Source: Pseudomonadota bacterium (GTDB taxonomy: Bacteria; Myxococcota_A; UBA796; GCA-2862545). Taken from it: 64,000 nucleotides of DNA. Where the stretch lies: the NCBI GenBank assembly GCA_947505245.1, contig CANNIZ010000023.1, positions 1 through 64,000 of the forward strand. The letters run 5' to 3'. Position 1 is the first letter of the stretch. Every line of letters begins with the position of its first letter. Below, piece by piece: positions 33,210 through 42,409 of the stretch. A program made the position numbers and the translations under genes. The notes beneath the pieces are model-generated. The model worked only from the letters and a program-made list of their open reading frames with translations, did no database searches and was not told where the DNA came from.

Positions 33210-35105
33210 ATGACGCGTTGGGCATGGCTGGTCGCGTTCGGAGGGCTGGTCGCGCCGGCAGCGGCGTACGCGGTGGACAGCGACGGCGACGGCGTCGACG
33301 ACGCGTTCGAACAGCCCGGTGACACTGATAAAGACGGCATCCTCGACGTGAACGACACGGACGACGACGGCGACGGCATCCCCACCGGCAACGCGCAGCT
33401 GAACGAGGCGTTCACCAGCGTCAACACCGACCAGGACTCGCACCCCAACTACCTTGATTCCGACGACGACAACGACGGAATCGGCACGTTGTACGAGCGG
33501 GAGCAGCTCGCAAACGACGGCGGACCCAACCTCTGTGGCTACGCTCAGAACCACCTCGATTCTGACAGCGACAACGACAACGTGCTCGACGGGGTCGAGT
33601 GGTCGGGGCTCGAAGGCGGCGTCCGCCAGGGCGATGACCACAACCCACGCGACAGCGACACGGACCTTTGCGCCAACGCGCTCGATGACGATGACGACAA
33701 CGACGGAATCCCGACCATCATCGAAGGGGGCGAAGGTCCGCAGTTCGACGTCGACGGCGACCCCACGAGGAACTGTGCCTCCGCCCCAGACGGCCGCCCG
33801 AACTACCTCGACACGGACAGCGACGGAGACGCCCTCGACAACGGCGCTGTGACCAAAGACACGACGAGCAACGGACCCGACGGTGTCGAGACCTATACGT
33901 CGGACAAGGACTTCGATGGCATTCCCGACGTTTTGGACTGCATCGACCAGGACAGCGGCAACGGCGACCCCGACGGGGACGGACTCAGCAGCGGGACGGA
34001 GCGGGCGCTCGGCAGCAACGCTGCGTCCAAGGACTCCGACGGAGACGGGCTCACCGACGGCGAAGAGGTAGGGGACGCGAAATACCCGACGAACACCGAC
34101 AGTGATCGGTGGTGGGACGACGCCGACCTCGACGGCCTCATCGACGGAGGCACGTGGACTGACGAGGACGGGGACGGCGAGATCGATCAAACGGAATTCG
34201 CCGGAAAGACTTGGAGCGATCTTAACAAGAATGGACGCGTGGACGCGGGGGAAGGCGAGGTTCGCCTCCGGTACGACCTGATCGATCCCGACGACGATGG
34301 CGACCACGTCCCGACCACGATCGAGATCCTCGGGCAGGCGGGCAAAGGGTCGGGCACGGCCCAAGACCCCGCTGACACCGATGAAGACCTGACGCCCGAC
34401 TACCTCGACGCTGACGATGACGACGATGGCTGGCCGTCCGAAGCCGAAGACTGGGTGGTGGTCGATCATGACCCCACCAACGATGATCGCGATCTTGACG
34501 GGATCCCCGACTTCCTCGATGCCCAGGACGACGAGGACCCCGACGACGACCTCCTCTCGACGATCGAGGAAACGGCGCTCGGAACCGACCCTCTGGCAGC
34601 CGACTCCGACTCCGACGGGGTCACCGACGACGACGAGGTAGGCGACGTCGATGCGCCCACCGACTCGGACGACGACGGGACGATCGACGCGCTCGACCCC
34701 GACGACGACGGCGACGGCGTTCCCACCCTGGACGAGGACGTCGACGGCGACGGAAACCCCCGGAACGAGGACTCGGACGGCGACGACACGCCCGACTACC
34801 TCGACACCGATGACGACGGCGACACGATCCCGACGATCGTCGAGACGGCCGTCGACACCGACGGCGATGGCACACCCGACTACCTCGACCGGGACGCCGA
34901 CGGCGACACGCTGCCCGATCAGGCCGAAGGGACCGTCGACACCGACGGCGATGGCGTGCCCGACTTCCAGGACGCTCTGGAAGACGATCTCCCCGACGAT
35001 ACCGGCACGACCGACGAACCCAAGTGCGGCTGTACGAGCGCCCCTTCGGTCGTCCCCGGGCTGGCGCTCCTCGCGTTGCTGCTGGTCCGCCGTCGCCGTC
35101 GCTGA
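33210..35105 (+). CDS. thrombospondin type 3-repeat surface protein with MYXO-CTERM-like tail
   Basis: This 631-residue protein has a signal peptide (cleavage near 'AYAVDS') and then many calcium-binding thrombospondin type 3-like repeats of the pattern D-x-D-x-D-G ('DSDGDGVDDAFEQPGDTDKDG', 'DTDDDGDGIP', and so on) to about residue 590. The end is 'CGCTS', a hydrophobic stretch and RRRRR, an anchoring tail. Such proteins are rigid, Ca-dependent rods or adhesins at the cell surface. The Asp-rich coding gives long false reading frames on the other strand. It starts one base after rfbB, perhaps sharing its transcript. Confidence 0.9.
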   Translation: MTRWAWLVAFGGLVAPAAAYAVDSDGDGVDDAFEQPGDTDKDGILDVNDTDDDGDGIPTGNAQLNEAFTSVNTDQDSHPNYLDSDDDNDGIGTLYEREQLANDGGPNLCGYAQNHLDSDSDNDNVLDGVEWSGLEGGVRQGDDHNPRDSDTDLCANALDDDDDNDGIPTIIEGGEGPQFDVDGDPTRNCASAPDGRPNYLDTDSDGDALDNGAVTKDTTSNGPDGVETYTSDKDFDGIPDVLDCIDQDSGNGDPDGDGLSSGTERALGSNAASKDSDGDGLTDGEEVGDAKYPTNTDSDRWWDDADLDGLIDGGTWTDEDGDGEIDQTEFAGKTWSDLNKNGRVDAGEGEVRLRYDLIDPDDDGDHVPTTIEILGQAGKGSGTAQDPADTDEDLTPDYLDADDDDDGWPSEAEDWVVVDHDPTNDDRDLDGIPDFLDAQDDEDPDDDLLSTIEETALGTDPLAADSDSDGVTDDDEVGDVDAPTDSDDDGTIDALDPDDDGDGVPTLDEDVDGDGNPRNEDSDGDDTPDYLDTDDDGDTIPTIVETAVDTDGDGTPDYLDRDADGDTLPDQAEGTVDTDGDGVPDFQDALEDDLPDDTGTTDEPKCGCTSAPSVVPGLALLALLLVRRRRR

Positions 35106-35117
35106 TTAGAGGGCGGG

Positions 35118-37265
35118 ATGCCGCGCGTAAAACTCGTCCTCGAAGCCGAAGCGACCGCTCCCTACACGGCGGCCCTGTCGACGGCGGGCCACACGATCAC
35201 CGACGAGCGGCCCGAGATCCTCGTCGTCGGGCTCACCGAGGCGCTCGCCGAAGGGTGGATCGGACCGTCGCCCAGCCCCGCTCCGGCCCCGATGGTGGTC
35301 GCCCTGCACCACCGATCGTTCGCCGCTGCGATCGGCGATCGCCCCAACGTCGTCGGCGTGTTCGATCTCCACGAAGGTCCGCAGGGCGCCCTCGCTGCGA
35401 TCGCGCGGCGCGGGCAGCCGCTGGACGCGACGTACATGGCCTCACCTCCGCGCGAGCTGATCGCGTCGCTCGACCCCGCCGTCCCGGACGCGACGCTGCA
35501 GCAGGTGGTCGCGAAGATCGCCGCCGGACTTCACGTCGAGGTCGCGCTCGTCACCCTCATCGACTCCCATTGGCAGACGTTCGCCGCCGAGATCGGCACG
35601 CCTGAAGACCTCGCCTCCGCGCGCGGCACCCTCGCCCAGTGGTCGTTCTGTCGCCACGTCGTCGACGCGGGAGAGCCGCTGATCGTCGAGGACGCGACGC
35701 TCCACCCGGTATTCGCGGACACCCCGATGGTGACCGCTCACCTCGTCCGCGCGTATGCCGGCGTTCCCGTACGGGTCGGCGGCCTGGTGGTGGGAGCGGT
35801 GTGCGCGATCTCGCCGTTCCAGCACGCGTTCTCGCGCAGCGACGTCGGCCTGCTCGAGCTCGCCGCCGACAACGTCGGGCTGCGCCTCACCGAGCTTTCG
35901 AAGCAGCCGAAGCGCCTCGCGTTGACCGAGGCGCGCCGCGCACCGGACGTCGGACTCGAGATCGACGGGCGGTGGAAGCTCACCGCGCCGATCGGCCACG
36001 GAGGCCAGTCATCGGTGTGGATGGCGCGCGAACTCACCCTCGGCCGCCTCGTCGCGGTGAAGCTCTACACCGACGAAGCGTGGCAGGCCGAGGCGCGCGT
36101 GCTGGCGTCGGTTCGGCACCCGAATCTGGTCGCGATTCACGCCGCGGGCGCGCTGCCCGATGGCCGCGGGTACCTCGTGCTGGACCACGTCTCGGGGCCG
36201 TCGCTGCTCGACGCGATCGACGCGCGCGGCACGGATCGCGACGCGTTCGTGTTCGGCCGCGTGAGCGAGATCGCTGGAGCGCTGAACAGCCTGCACGGTG
36301 CGGGCTTCCTGCACGGCGATCTAAAGCCTCCCAACGTCCTGATCGACGAACAGACCGAGCGCGCGATCGTGATCGACCTCGGCCTCGCGCTCCCGATGAA
36401 CGCGAGGAGCGATGGGCGAGGCTCGTTCGGCGCGTCCGCGCCCGAGCAGTTCGACACGACCGCGACGCTCAACGCGCGCGTCGACACGTACGGGCTCGCC
36501 GCGCTCACGTACCAGATGCTGACCGGGGAAGGAGCGTTCCAGCGCTCAGGCCGCTCAGAGGCTGTCCTCGACGCCCAACGCAACGGCCGGGCGACGCCGA
36601 TCTCCCACCATCGCCCCGATCTCGCCCACCTCGACGCGGTGTTCGCCGGGGCGTTGTCGCCGCGACCGGGCGATCGCCCGCGTTCCCCGCTCGAGTGGGT
36701 ACAAGGCCTTTCGGAGCCCGGAAAGGGCCACCTGCCGAACTGGCCGACCCGCGCTGAGGTGCTGGTCGCCGCGCGCCTGGGCATCGTCGCCGCCGACGGC
36801 TCGGACGCGTGGGTCGTCGAAACCGTGACACCTGCCACGCGCGTCGCTCTCGACGAGGCCACCAAAGGGTCCGCCTACGTGCCCACGGAGGCCCTCCTCG
36901 ACTACCTCACCGTATGGTCTGCCGGCTCACCGGGCGCGGTGCGCACGCTCGGCGTTCGGGTCGGCAGCCGCAGCGCGCGCGAGCTTGTACGGACGGCGCA
37001 CCTCGTGTTCGAGCCCCACGCCGTGCTGCTCGGCATCCCCGGGATGCTGCGTCGCCTGCACCCGTGGGCGTCGATCGACCTCGCGCCCGACTCGGACACG
37101 TCGGCGACGGGAACGATGGCGTTCCCGTTCCGCGGCGAGGTGCTTCCGGCGTGGATCGCCGGCGTAATCCAGGCCGTGTTCGACCGGTGCGGCGTGCGCG
37201 CCAAGGTGCGGTGGACTCCGCTGGACCTTCCGACCTGGCGCCTCGACATCAGCTGGACGAGCTAG
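35118..37265 (+). CDS. GAF domain-Ser/Thr protein kinase with atypical catalytic motifs
   Basis: This 715-residue protein has an N-terminal region of about 110 residues of unknown fold, then a GAF sensor domain at about 115-270 ('IAAGLHVEVALVTLIDSHWQTF', 'VRAYAGVPVRVGGLVVGAVCAI'), then a kinase at about 285-530: 'GHGGQSSVWMARE', 'VAVKLY' (Lys about 315), 'LHGDLKPPNVLID' and 'VIDLGLAL'. HRD is replaced by HGD and DFG by DLG, but the Asp residues and 'FGASAPEQF' remain, so activity is possible. The last 180 residues ('LDEATKGSAYVPTEALLDYL', 'LDISW') resemble the DUF2378/TIGR02265-type domain of myxobacteria; this last call is weak. Confidence 0.85.
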   Translation: MPRVKLVLEAEATAPYTAALSTAGHTITDERPEILVVGLTEALAEGWIGPSPSPAPAPMVVALHHRSFAAAIGDRPNVVGVFDLHEGPQGALAAIARRGQPLDATYMASPPRELIASLDPAVPDATLQQVVAKIAAGLHVEVALVTLIDSHWQTFAAEIGTPEDLASARGTLAQWSFCRHVVDAGEPLIVEDATLHPVFADTPMVTAHLVRAYAGVPVRVGGLVVGAVCAISPFQHAFSRSDVGLLELAADNVGLRLTELSKQPKRLALTEARRAPDVGLEIDGRWKLTAPIGHGGQSSVWMARELTLGRLVAVKLYTDEAWQAEARVLASVRHPNLVAIHAAGALPDGRGYLVLDHVSGPSLLDAIDARGTDRDAFVFGRVSEIAGALNSLHGAGFLHGDLKPPNVLIDEQTERAIVIDLGLALPMNARSDGRGSFGASAPEQFDTTATLNARVDTYGLAALTYQMLTGEGAFQRSGRSEAVLDAQRNGRATPISHHRPDLAHLDAVFAGALSPRPGDRPRSPLEWVQGLSEPGKGHLPNWPTRAEVLVAARLGIVAADGSDAWVVETVTPATRVALDEATKGSAYVPTEALLDYLTVWSAGSPGAVRTLGVRVGSRSARELVRTAHLVFEPHAVLLGIPGMLRRLHPWASIDLAPDSDTSATGTMAFPFRGEVLPAWIAGVIQAVFDRCGVRAKVRWTPLDLPTWRLDISWTS

Positions 37266-37292
37266 GCCCCAAAACGAACCTCGAGGTGAACG

Positions 37293-38489
37293 CTACGAGC
37301 GAACCTCGAAGACATAGCTCTTGAGGTAGCGGCTCTCGGGCACGGCGGGCAACACGGGATGATCGGGCGACTGCTCGCCGCGACGGACGATGCGCAGCCG
37401 CTTGCCCGCCTTGTCCGCCGCCTCGGCGACGGCGCCGACGAACCGGTCTTCCTGCACGTGGTAGCTGCACGACGACGTGACGAGGAAACCGCCTTCGGTG
37501 ACGAGCAGCAAGGCCAGCGCGTTCACGTCGCGGTAGCCACGAATGGCCTGGTTCGCTACCTTGCGCGACTTCGCGAACGCCGGCGGGTCGACCATGACGA
37601 CGCCGAACCGGCGGCCATCGGCCACGGCCTTCTCGAGGAATTCCTTGCCCTCACTGCACACCGCCTCGACCTTGTCGCCGACGCCGTTCTCGATCGCGTT
37701 CTCGCGCACGCGCGCGACGTTGCTCTCGGCGATGTCGACGCACGTCACGTGCTCGGCGCCGGCCTTCGCGGCGTGCAGGCCGAAGCCGCCCGTGTTGCAG
37801 TACAGATCGAGCACGTTCCGACCGCGGCTCAACGTGGCGGCGTAGCGCCGATTCTCGGCCTGATCGAAGAAGTGACCCGTCTTCTGGCTGCCCTGCGGGT
37901 CGACCAGGAATTTGACGCCGTTCTCGTCCACCGCGATGCGCTCGGGCACATCGCCCCACCACACGCCTTCGTCGCCGGTCATGCCTTCGAGGTCGCGCAT
38001 GCGCGTGTCGCTGCGGAGCACGACCCCCTTCGGAGCGAACACCTCGGTGATCGCCTGGCGGAGAGCCTCCTTGCGGACCTCGATGCCGAGCGTGGTGATC
38101 TGCGCGACGAGCACGTCGCCATAGCGATCGATCACGAGGCCGGGCAGGCCGTCGCCCTCGGCGTGGACGAGCCGCATCGCGGTGCGATCGGGGTAGATCG
38201 CCGTGCGGTACGCGAGCGCCTCGCGCAGGCGATCCGCGAGGAACGCGGGGCTGTCGATGTCCTCCTTGCGGCGGCGGCTCACGATGCGCACCGAAATCAG
38301 CGACCGCGGGTTGGCGTAGCCACGCCCGACGAACGCGCCGCTGGCGTCGAACACGTCGACCGCGCCGCCCGCGGGCAACGTCTTCACGTCGTCCGCGATC
38401 TCGTTGCTGAACACCCAGGGATGGCCGCCGATGACGCGGGCGTCGAGGCGGGGACGAAGACGAATTGCTGGAACTGCTGGATTTGACAT
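37293..38489 (-). CDS. class I SAM-dependent rRNA methyltransferase, RlmI-like
   Basis: This 398-residue protein is close to RlmI (about 396). It has a PUA domain at 1-80 ('IGGHPWVFSNEI', 'VGRGYANPRSLISVRIVS'), an EEHEE-type middle region ('LPGLVIDRYGDVLVAQ'), and a Rossmann methyltransferase: 'NVLDLYCNTGGFGLHAAKAG', 'VDIAESNVARVRENA', 'VVMVDPPAFAKS' and 'GGFLVTSSCSYHV', where the Cys of the PSCSY-like motif is in place. It methylates a cytosine in 23S rRNA (C1962 in E. coli numbering). It lies 19 bases after the preceding gene. Family call is confident, exact site inferred. Confidence 0.93.
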   Translation of the reverse strand: MSNPAVPAIRLRPRLDARVIGGHPWVFSNEIADDVKTLPAGGAVDVFDASGAFVGRGYANPRSLISVRIVSRRRKEDIDSPAFLADRLREALAYRTAIYPDRTAMRLVHAEGDGLPGLVIDRYGDVLVAQITTLGIEVRKEALRQAITEVFAPKGVVLRSDTRMRDLEGMTGDEGVWWGDVPERIAVDENGVKFLVDPQGSQKTGHFFDQAENRRYAATLSRGRNVLDLYCNTGGFGLHAAKAGAEHVTCVDIAESNVARVRENAIENGVGDKVEAVCSEGKEFLEKAVADGRRFGVVMVDPPAFAKSRKVANQAIRGYRDVNALALLLVTEGGFLVTSSCSYHVQEDRFVGAVAEAADKAGKRLRIVRRGEQSPDHPVLPAVPESRYLKSYVFEVRS

Positions 38490-38508
38490 GCGCGCCCCGT
38501 AACCGGGA

Positions 38509-39234
38509 TCAGGCCGCGCGGCGCGCCACGACAGCCGCGACCCCAGCGCCAAGGCCGAGCAACAGGACGCCGCCGACCACCACGAACATCATCGTGTTGC
38601 CGCTGCCCGGGACCGACACCTCGGCGAAGGTCCCCTCCTTCGCGACGTCGAGCAGCGGGCGCTCGAACGTGGCCGTGCGGCCGCCGTCCGAAGCGAGCGC
38701 GCCGATCGACGGCTTCACCTCGGCGTCGCCGGTGACGATCAGCCGCCAGGTGTTCGTTCCGATCTTCGCGTCGGGCGGGATCTCGAACTGCTCCTCGGAG
38801 GCGCCAACATCGGCGCGCACGACGTAGCTGCCGAGGCTCCGCTCCACGACAGGCGGGTAGAACAGGGGATTGGACTTGTGGTCAGTCTCGTACAGCTTGA
38901 TGAAGCCGTCGCGGAACACGTCGTAGGCGCCAACGTCCGGCAGCGCGGCGTCGATCACGAGCCAGACCGTGTCCGGCGTCTGCTCCACGTGCGCGTCGAC
39001 GTACTGTGCGGACGCTGCGGGAACGTGCGCCTTCCACTCGCGGTCCCGCTCCTCGGCGGGCTTGGCGAACGGACCGTTCGCGTACTTCGCGTCCAGGCCG
39101 AGGCGGAGCGCATAGTCGACCGCGCCGCTGCGGTGCACATGCACGTGGTGTTCGAGATCGAGGCAGGCGACCTGCGACGCGAGCAGTCCCGCGGTGGCGA
39201 GGAGGCGCCAGGTCATCGGACGGGTGCGGTTCAT
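38509..39234 (-). CDS. lipoprotein with C-terminal membrane anchor
   Basis: The 241-residue protein has a conventional signal ('MNRTRPMTWRLLATAGLLAS', then QVAC) and a C-terminal helix with an Arg pair ('MMFVVVGGVLLLGLGAGVAAVV'). The middle is an unknown beta-rich domain with 'DLEHHVHVHRSGAVDYALRLG'. Having both a lipid site and a C-terminal helix could place it across or along one membrane. The ATG overlaps the GH31 gene stop (ATGA), so it is part of the same run. Function unknown. Confidence 0.78.
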   Translation of the reverse strand: MNRTRPMTWRLLATAGLLASQVACLDLEHHVHVHRSGAVDYALRLGLDAKYANGPFAKPAEERDREWKAHVPAASAQYVDAHVEQTPDTVWLVIDAALPDVGAYDVFRDGFIKLYETDHKSNPLFYPPVVERSLGSYVVRADVGASEEQFEIPPDAKIGTNTWRLIVTGDAEVKPSIGALASDGGRTATFERPLLDVAKEGTFAEVSVPGSGNTMMFVVVGGVLLLGLGAGVAAVVARRAA

Positions 39235-41510
39235 GGCTCGCTCACGACGGTGTAGTCGCGTTCGATGGTGCCGGCGATCGTCAACGTGACGCCGCCGACC
39301 TCGACGGAGCCGCTCGCGAAGGTCGCGTTCCCGAGCGCGCGTCCGGTAGCGGTTCCCGACACAGTGTAGGACGTGCCGTCGGCTTCGGTGAACGCGCCAC
39401 CACCGCCGAACAGGTAGATCGTCCGCGCGCCGTCGACGTCCGTGAGGTCGCGCACGTCGGGGCCGGCGTTCGCGAGCAGCGTGTCGGGGATCTCGGTGAA
39501 CGTCGGGATCGTGGTGCCCGCCGCCGCGAACACCGGGATCTCTCTCTCGGCGGCGTCGAAGTGACCGCTCTGCACGGCCTCTCCGGTGTGCCAGTCGTAC
39601 CAGCCCACGGCGCCCGGCAGGTCGACCTCGCGCCCGGTCGCACCCTCTTCGAGCACGGGGGCGACGAGCAGCGCGCTCCCGAGCATCCACGCGTCCGTGC
39701 GCGCCACGTCTTCGCCGGGGAACTGCAGCCCGATGGGAATCAGCATCGGCGTACCGTCGCGGGCGGCCTTCGCAGCGAGGCCATAGCGGTACGGCCACAG
39801 GCGCGTGTTCTCGCGCGCAGCCCACGCCCAGTGCGCGAGCGTGTCCGCGTCGGTGTCGAACTGCACGTTCTCGGACGCGAACGCCCCGTGATGCGTACGG
39901 AGCACCGGCGAATACGCGCTCAACGACGCCCAACGGAAGAACAGCTCCCTCGTGGTCGGCGCGTTGCCGATCGACTGGTAGCCCGCGACGTCGCTCGCGG
40001 TGACGGCCACACCTCCCGCGGACAGTCCGAGCGCGAGCGGCAGCACGGTCGGGAGCCCATCATCGACGTCGAACGAGGTGCGCTGATCCCCGAGCCACAC
40101 GACCGGGGCGACCGCGCCGGTGCCGGTCCAGCCGCTGCGAACGAAGAACGTGGCGTCGCGATCGACCATGACCTCGGCGTTCGTCTGCTGCCACAACAGC
40201 GGCAGGAGGTTGTGCACCTGCCACGGGTCCTCGCCGGACGCGAGCACAGCATCGGTGGGAAGCCACTCAGCGTAGTCCGCCATCCACCCGTCGAACCCGT
40301 GATCGAGGCAGGCGGTCAGGTAGCCCTGCGCCCACGAGCGGCCCGTGTCCGTGGTGAGGTCGACCATCGACATGGTCTCGAACGTGGGCCCGAGGAACGT
40401 GTAGGTGGAGCCATCCTGCTGCTTGATCAGCGCGTCGCTCGCGACGGCGTCGTCCCAGGTCAACGTGTCGTCGGTGACGAACGGGGAGAAGTACGCGAAC
40501 CACTGGAAGCCGTCGTTCTCCAATTCGGCTGCGAGCGCGTCGGCGTCGGGGTACTTCGTCTCGTCCAAGAACCACTCACCGGTCAGGTGGTAGCCCTGCG
40601 GGCGGTCTTCGGCGCCCTTCCAGTCCTCCGACCAGATCACCGACGACGGCGCTCCAGCCGCTCTCAGCGCGGCGGCCACCGCGCGCACGCGATCCGGTCC
40701 GCGCACCGCGTCGTTCCACGGCGCGAACACCCACGGCTCGGGGAGCGCGGGACGGCCGGTCACTTCGGTCAGGCGGCGAACGGCGTCGAGGCCGTCATCA
40801 CCGGCTACCACCAGCAGCGGCAGCGACTGCGACTGCCACGCTCCGAACGAGTATGTAGAGGGATCGGTCGCGCACAGATCGACGTCCACGCGCGCCGTCG
40901 TCTCGAGCAGCAACCCCTGCCCGCGATCCGGACGCAACGCCCACGGCATCGGGAAGCTCGTCGCGTGGCGGGTGCCCGTCAGGTACCAGTCGGAGGCGTA
41001 CTCGTCGGTCGCGGACTTGCCGATGCCCGGTTCGCTCGTCCAGAGCGGGAACGCCTCGCCGACGTGATCGACGTCGAACGCGTGCGACCCGAGGCCGAGG
41101 AAGTGATCGTCCCCGCTGCAGTCCGCTGCGAAACCCACGTAGCTCGCGTCGGTGGGGGCGAACTCGACGACGAGGAACCGATCACCCGGTGACGCGAACG
41201 TGAGCGTGCCGAGGAACGCGCCGGCCTCATCGGCGACCTCGTACATCAGGGTGCCTTCGCGCGAGCGGCGATCGTAGGCTGCGGCCGAGGCCCGCGTCGT
41301 CTCGACCGCGTCGAACCGGAAGCTCCCGAACTGCGCGGTGACGTCGGCTGACGCGCTGCCGGCGAACGGCGTGAGGCCGCGCACGTCCAATGGCGCGTCC
41401 GCGTGGGAGATGTCAAAACCCGTGCCGTCTTCGGTCGGCGTCACCGTGAACGAGCCCACGGTCTGCACACCCGAGGAGCCACACGCGACGAGGAGCGCAA
41501 TCCCGATCAT
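39231..41510 (-). CDS. glycoside hydrolase family 31 lipoprotein, sulfoquinovosidase-like
   Basis: This 759-residue protein has signal 'MIGIALLVAC'. The catalytic TIM barrel resembles GH31, with 'DHGFDGWMADYAEWLPTD' (Asp412 as likely nucleophile) and 'FVRSGWTGTGAVAPVVWLGDQ' (Asp475 as likely acid/base). These lines look very like YihQ-type sulfoquinovosidases ('GWMADFGEYLPTD'), which release sulfoquinovose from plant and algal sulfolipid. Other GH31 alpha-glucosidases have different surroundings. The N-terminal galactose-mutarotase-like domain is present (about 20-230). ATGA overlap with the AgmX-like gene. As a secreted lipoprotein it would act outside the cytoplasm. No sulfoquinovose-catabolism genes are visible nearby. 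Confidence 0.88.
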   Translation of the reverse strand: MIGIALLVACGSSGVQTVGSFTVTPTEDGTGFDISHADAPLDVRGLTPFAGSASADVTAQFGSFRFDAVETTRASAAAYDRRSREGTLMYEVADEAGAFLGTLTFASPGDRFLVVEFAPTDASYVGFAADCSGDDHFLGLGSHAFDVDHVGEAFPLWTSEPGIGKSATDEYASDWYLTGTRHATSFPMPWALRPDRGQGLLLETTARVDVDLCATDPSTYSFGAWQSQSLPLLVVAGDDGLDAVRRLTEVTGRPALPEPWVFAPWNDAVRGPDRVRAVAAALRAAGAPSSVIWSEDWKGAEDRPQGYHLTGEWFLDETKYPDADALAAELENDGFQWFAYFSPFVTDDTLTWDDAVASDALIKQQDGSTYTFLGPTFETMSMVDLTTDTGRSWAQGYLTACLDHGFDGWMADYAEWLPTDAVLASGEDPWQVHNLLPLLWQQTNAEVMVDRDATFFVRSGWTGTGAVAPVVWLGDQRTSFDVDDGLPTVLPLALGLSAGGVAVTASDVAGYQSIGNAPTTRELFFRWASLSAYSPVLRTHHGAFASENVQFDTDADTLAHWAWAARENTRLWPYRYGLAAKAARDGTPMLIPIGLQFPGEDVARTDAWMLGSALLVAPVLEEGATGREVDLPGAVGWYDWHTGEAVQSGHFDAAEREIPVFAAAGTTIPTFTEIPDTLLANAGPDVRDLTDVDGARTIYLFGGGGAFTEADGTSYTVSGTATGRALGNATFASGSVEVGGVTLTIAGTIERDYTVVSEP

Positions 41511-42373
41511 TTTCCCGCCCAGTCGAGGGTGCACTGTTGGTAGACGCAACGCGCGGGCGGCGGCGTTCCGCGAGGGCCGTCGCACGGGATCGCGTCGAGC
41601 TCAGCCTTCCGGTCTCCGCCCTCGTCCGCGCGTTTCGTCGCGACCGTGTCCCAACCGCACCACCGCTCGATCACCGCGCAGCCCGCGTCCGACGCGCAGC
41701 CGCGTAGCTCGACCAGATCCGCCGGAACGGCCTTGCACGACCCTTCGACGCAGCGCGCAAACGAGGGCGGATCGAGGTGGCCATCGCAGGTGGCGACGGA
41801 CATGCGCCTCTGGTGGGCCTCATCGACGCGGTCCGCCTCCCGTCGCGCGACCGCGTCCGGCCCGCCGCAACCGCCGGTGACGAGCCCGCACTCGCGGTCT
41901 TCGACGCAGTCGTGTTCGAGGTCGATCGTCGGCACCACGGCGAACCGCCACTGCGCGTTCACCGACAATATCGGGAACTCCCCGCTCGCGGCCGGAAAGC
42001 GCACGGCCATGATGGCGCCTTTGATGCACGCCATGACCGGCGGCGAGGTCGGCTCGGAGCGCACGTCCGTGACGCGGCCCTGATCGTTGACCGCGATGTT
42101 GACGTCGAGAACGCCCTCGAACGACGGATCGCGGGCGTAACAGGCGTGCGCCTGCTGACGGGCAAATTCGGCCGCACGCTGGACGGCGTCGCGCCACGCT
42201 ACGCCAGAGTACATCACCGGGCGTGCGGTGGTGACCACCGCTCGCCCCGTAGGCGGGGCCACTGGCGCGGGCGGCGCCTCCATCACGGGGATCACCGTCA
42301 CCGGGGTCGGTTCGGGGGGTGCCGCAGCGGGTGCGGCTGGGCAGGCGAACAACGCGAGGATCGTGAGCCACAT
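41507..42373 (-). CDS. AgmX-type lipoprotein with Cys-rich C-terminus
   Basis: The 288-residue protein has signal 'MWLTILALFAC' and a Pro/Ala/Val-rich linker. Residues about 75-150 match the TonB-like AgmX/PglI C-terminal domain: 'ACYARDPSFEGVLDVNIAVND', 'GRVTDVRSEPTSPPVMACIKG' and a final beta strand 'NAQWRFAV'. The last 130 residues hold two related Cys-rich units ('CVEDRECGLVTGGCGG' and 'CASDAGCAVIERWCGW'), probably disulphide-linked. AgmX family proteins act in myxobacterial motility and envelope machinery, but the link here is only by domain. First gene of a run including GH31 and rlmI. Confidence 0.8.
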   Translation of the reverse strand: MWLTILALFACPAAPAAAPPEPTPVTVIPVMEAPPAPVAPPTGRAVVTTARPVMYSGVAWRDAVQRAAEFARQQAHACYARDPSFEGVLDVNIAVNDQGRVTDVRSEPTSPPVMACIKGAIMAVRFPAASGEFPILSVNAQWRFAVVPTIDLEHDCVEDRECGLVTGGCGGPDAVARREADRVDEAHQRRMSVATCDGHLDPPSFARCVEGSCKAVPADLVELRGCASDAGCAVIERWCGWDTVATKRADEGGDRKAELDAIPCDGPRGTPPPARCVYQQCTLDWAGK

Positions 42374-42409
42374 TCGCCCGCGACTAACGCACGGAAAGCG
42401 GAGGGGCCG

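Noticed and set aside
33460..34700. Tandem DNA repeats in the calcium-binding protein gene
   Set aside because: Explained by coding of Asp-Gly repeats; not a separate DNA element.
39006..41192. Long plus-strand open frame opposite the GH31 gene, 728 codons
   Set aside because: Arg/Gly/Ala-rich translation without domains, mirror of a well-supported gene; typical of GC-rich DNA.
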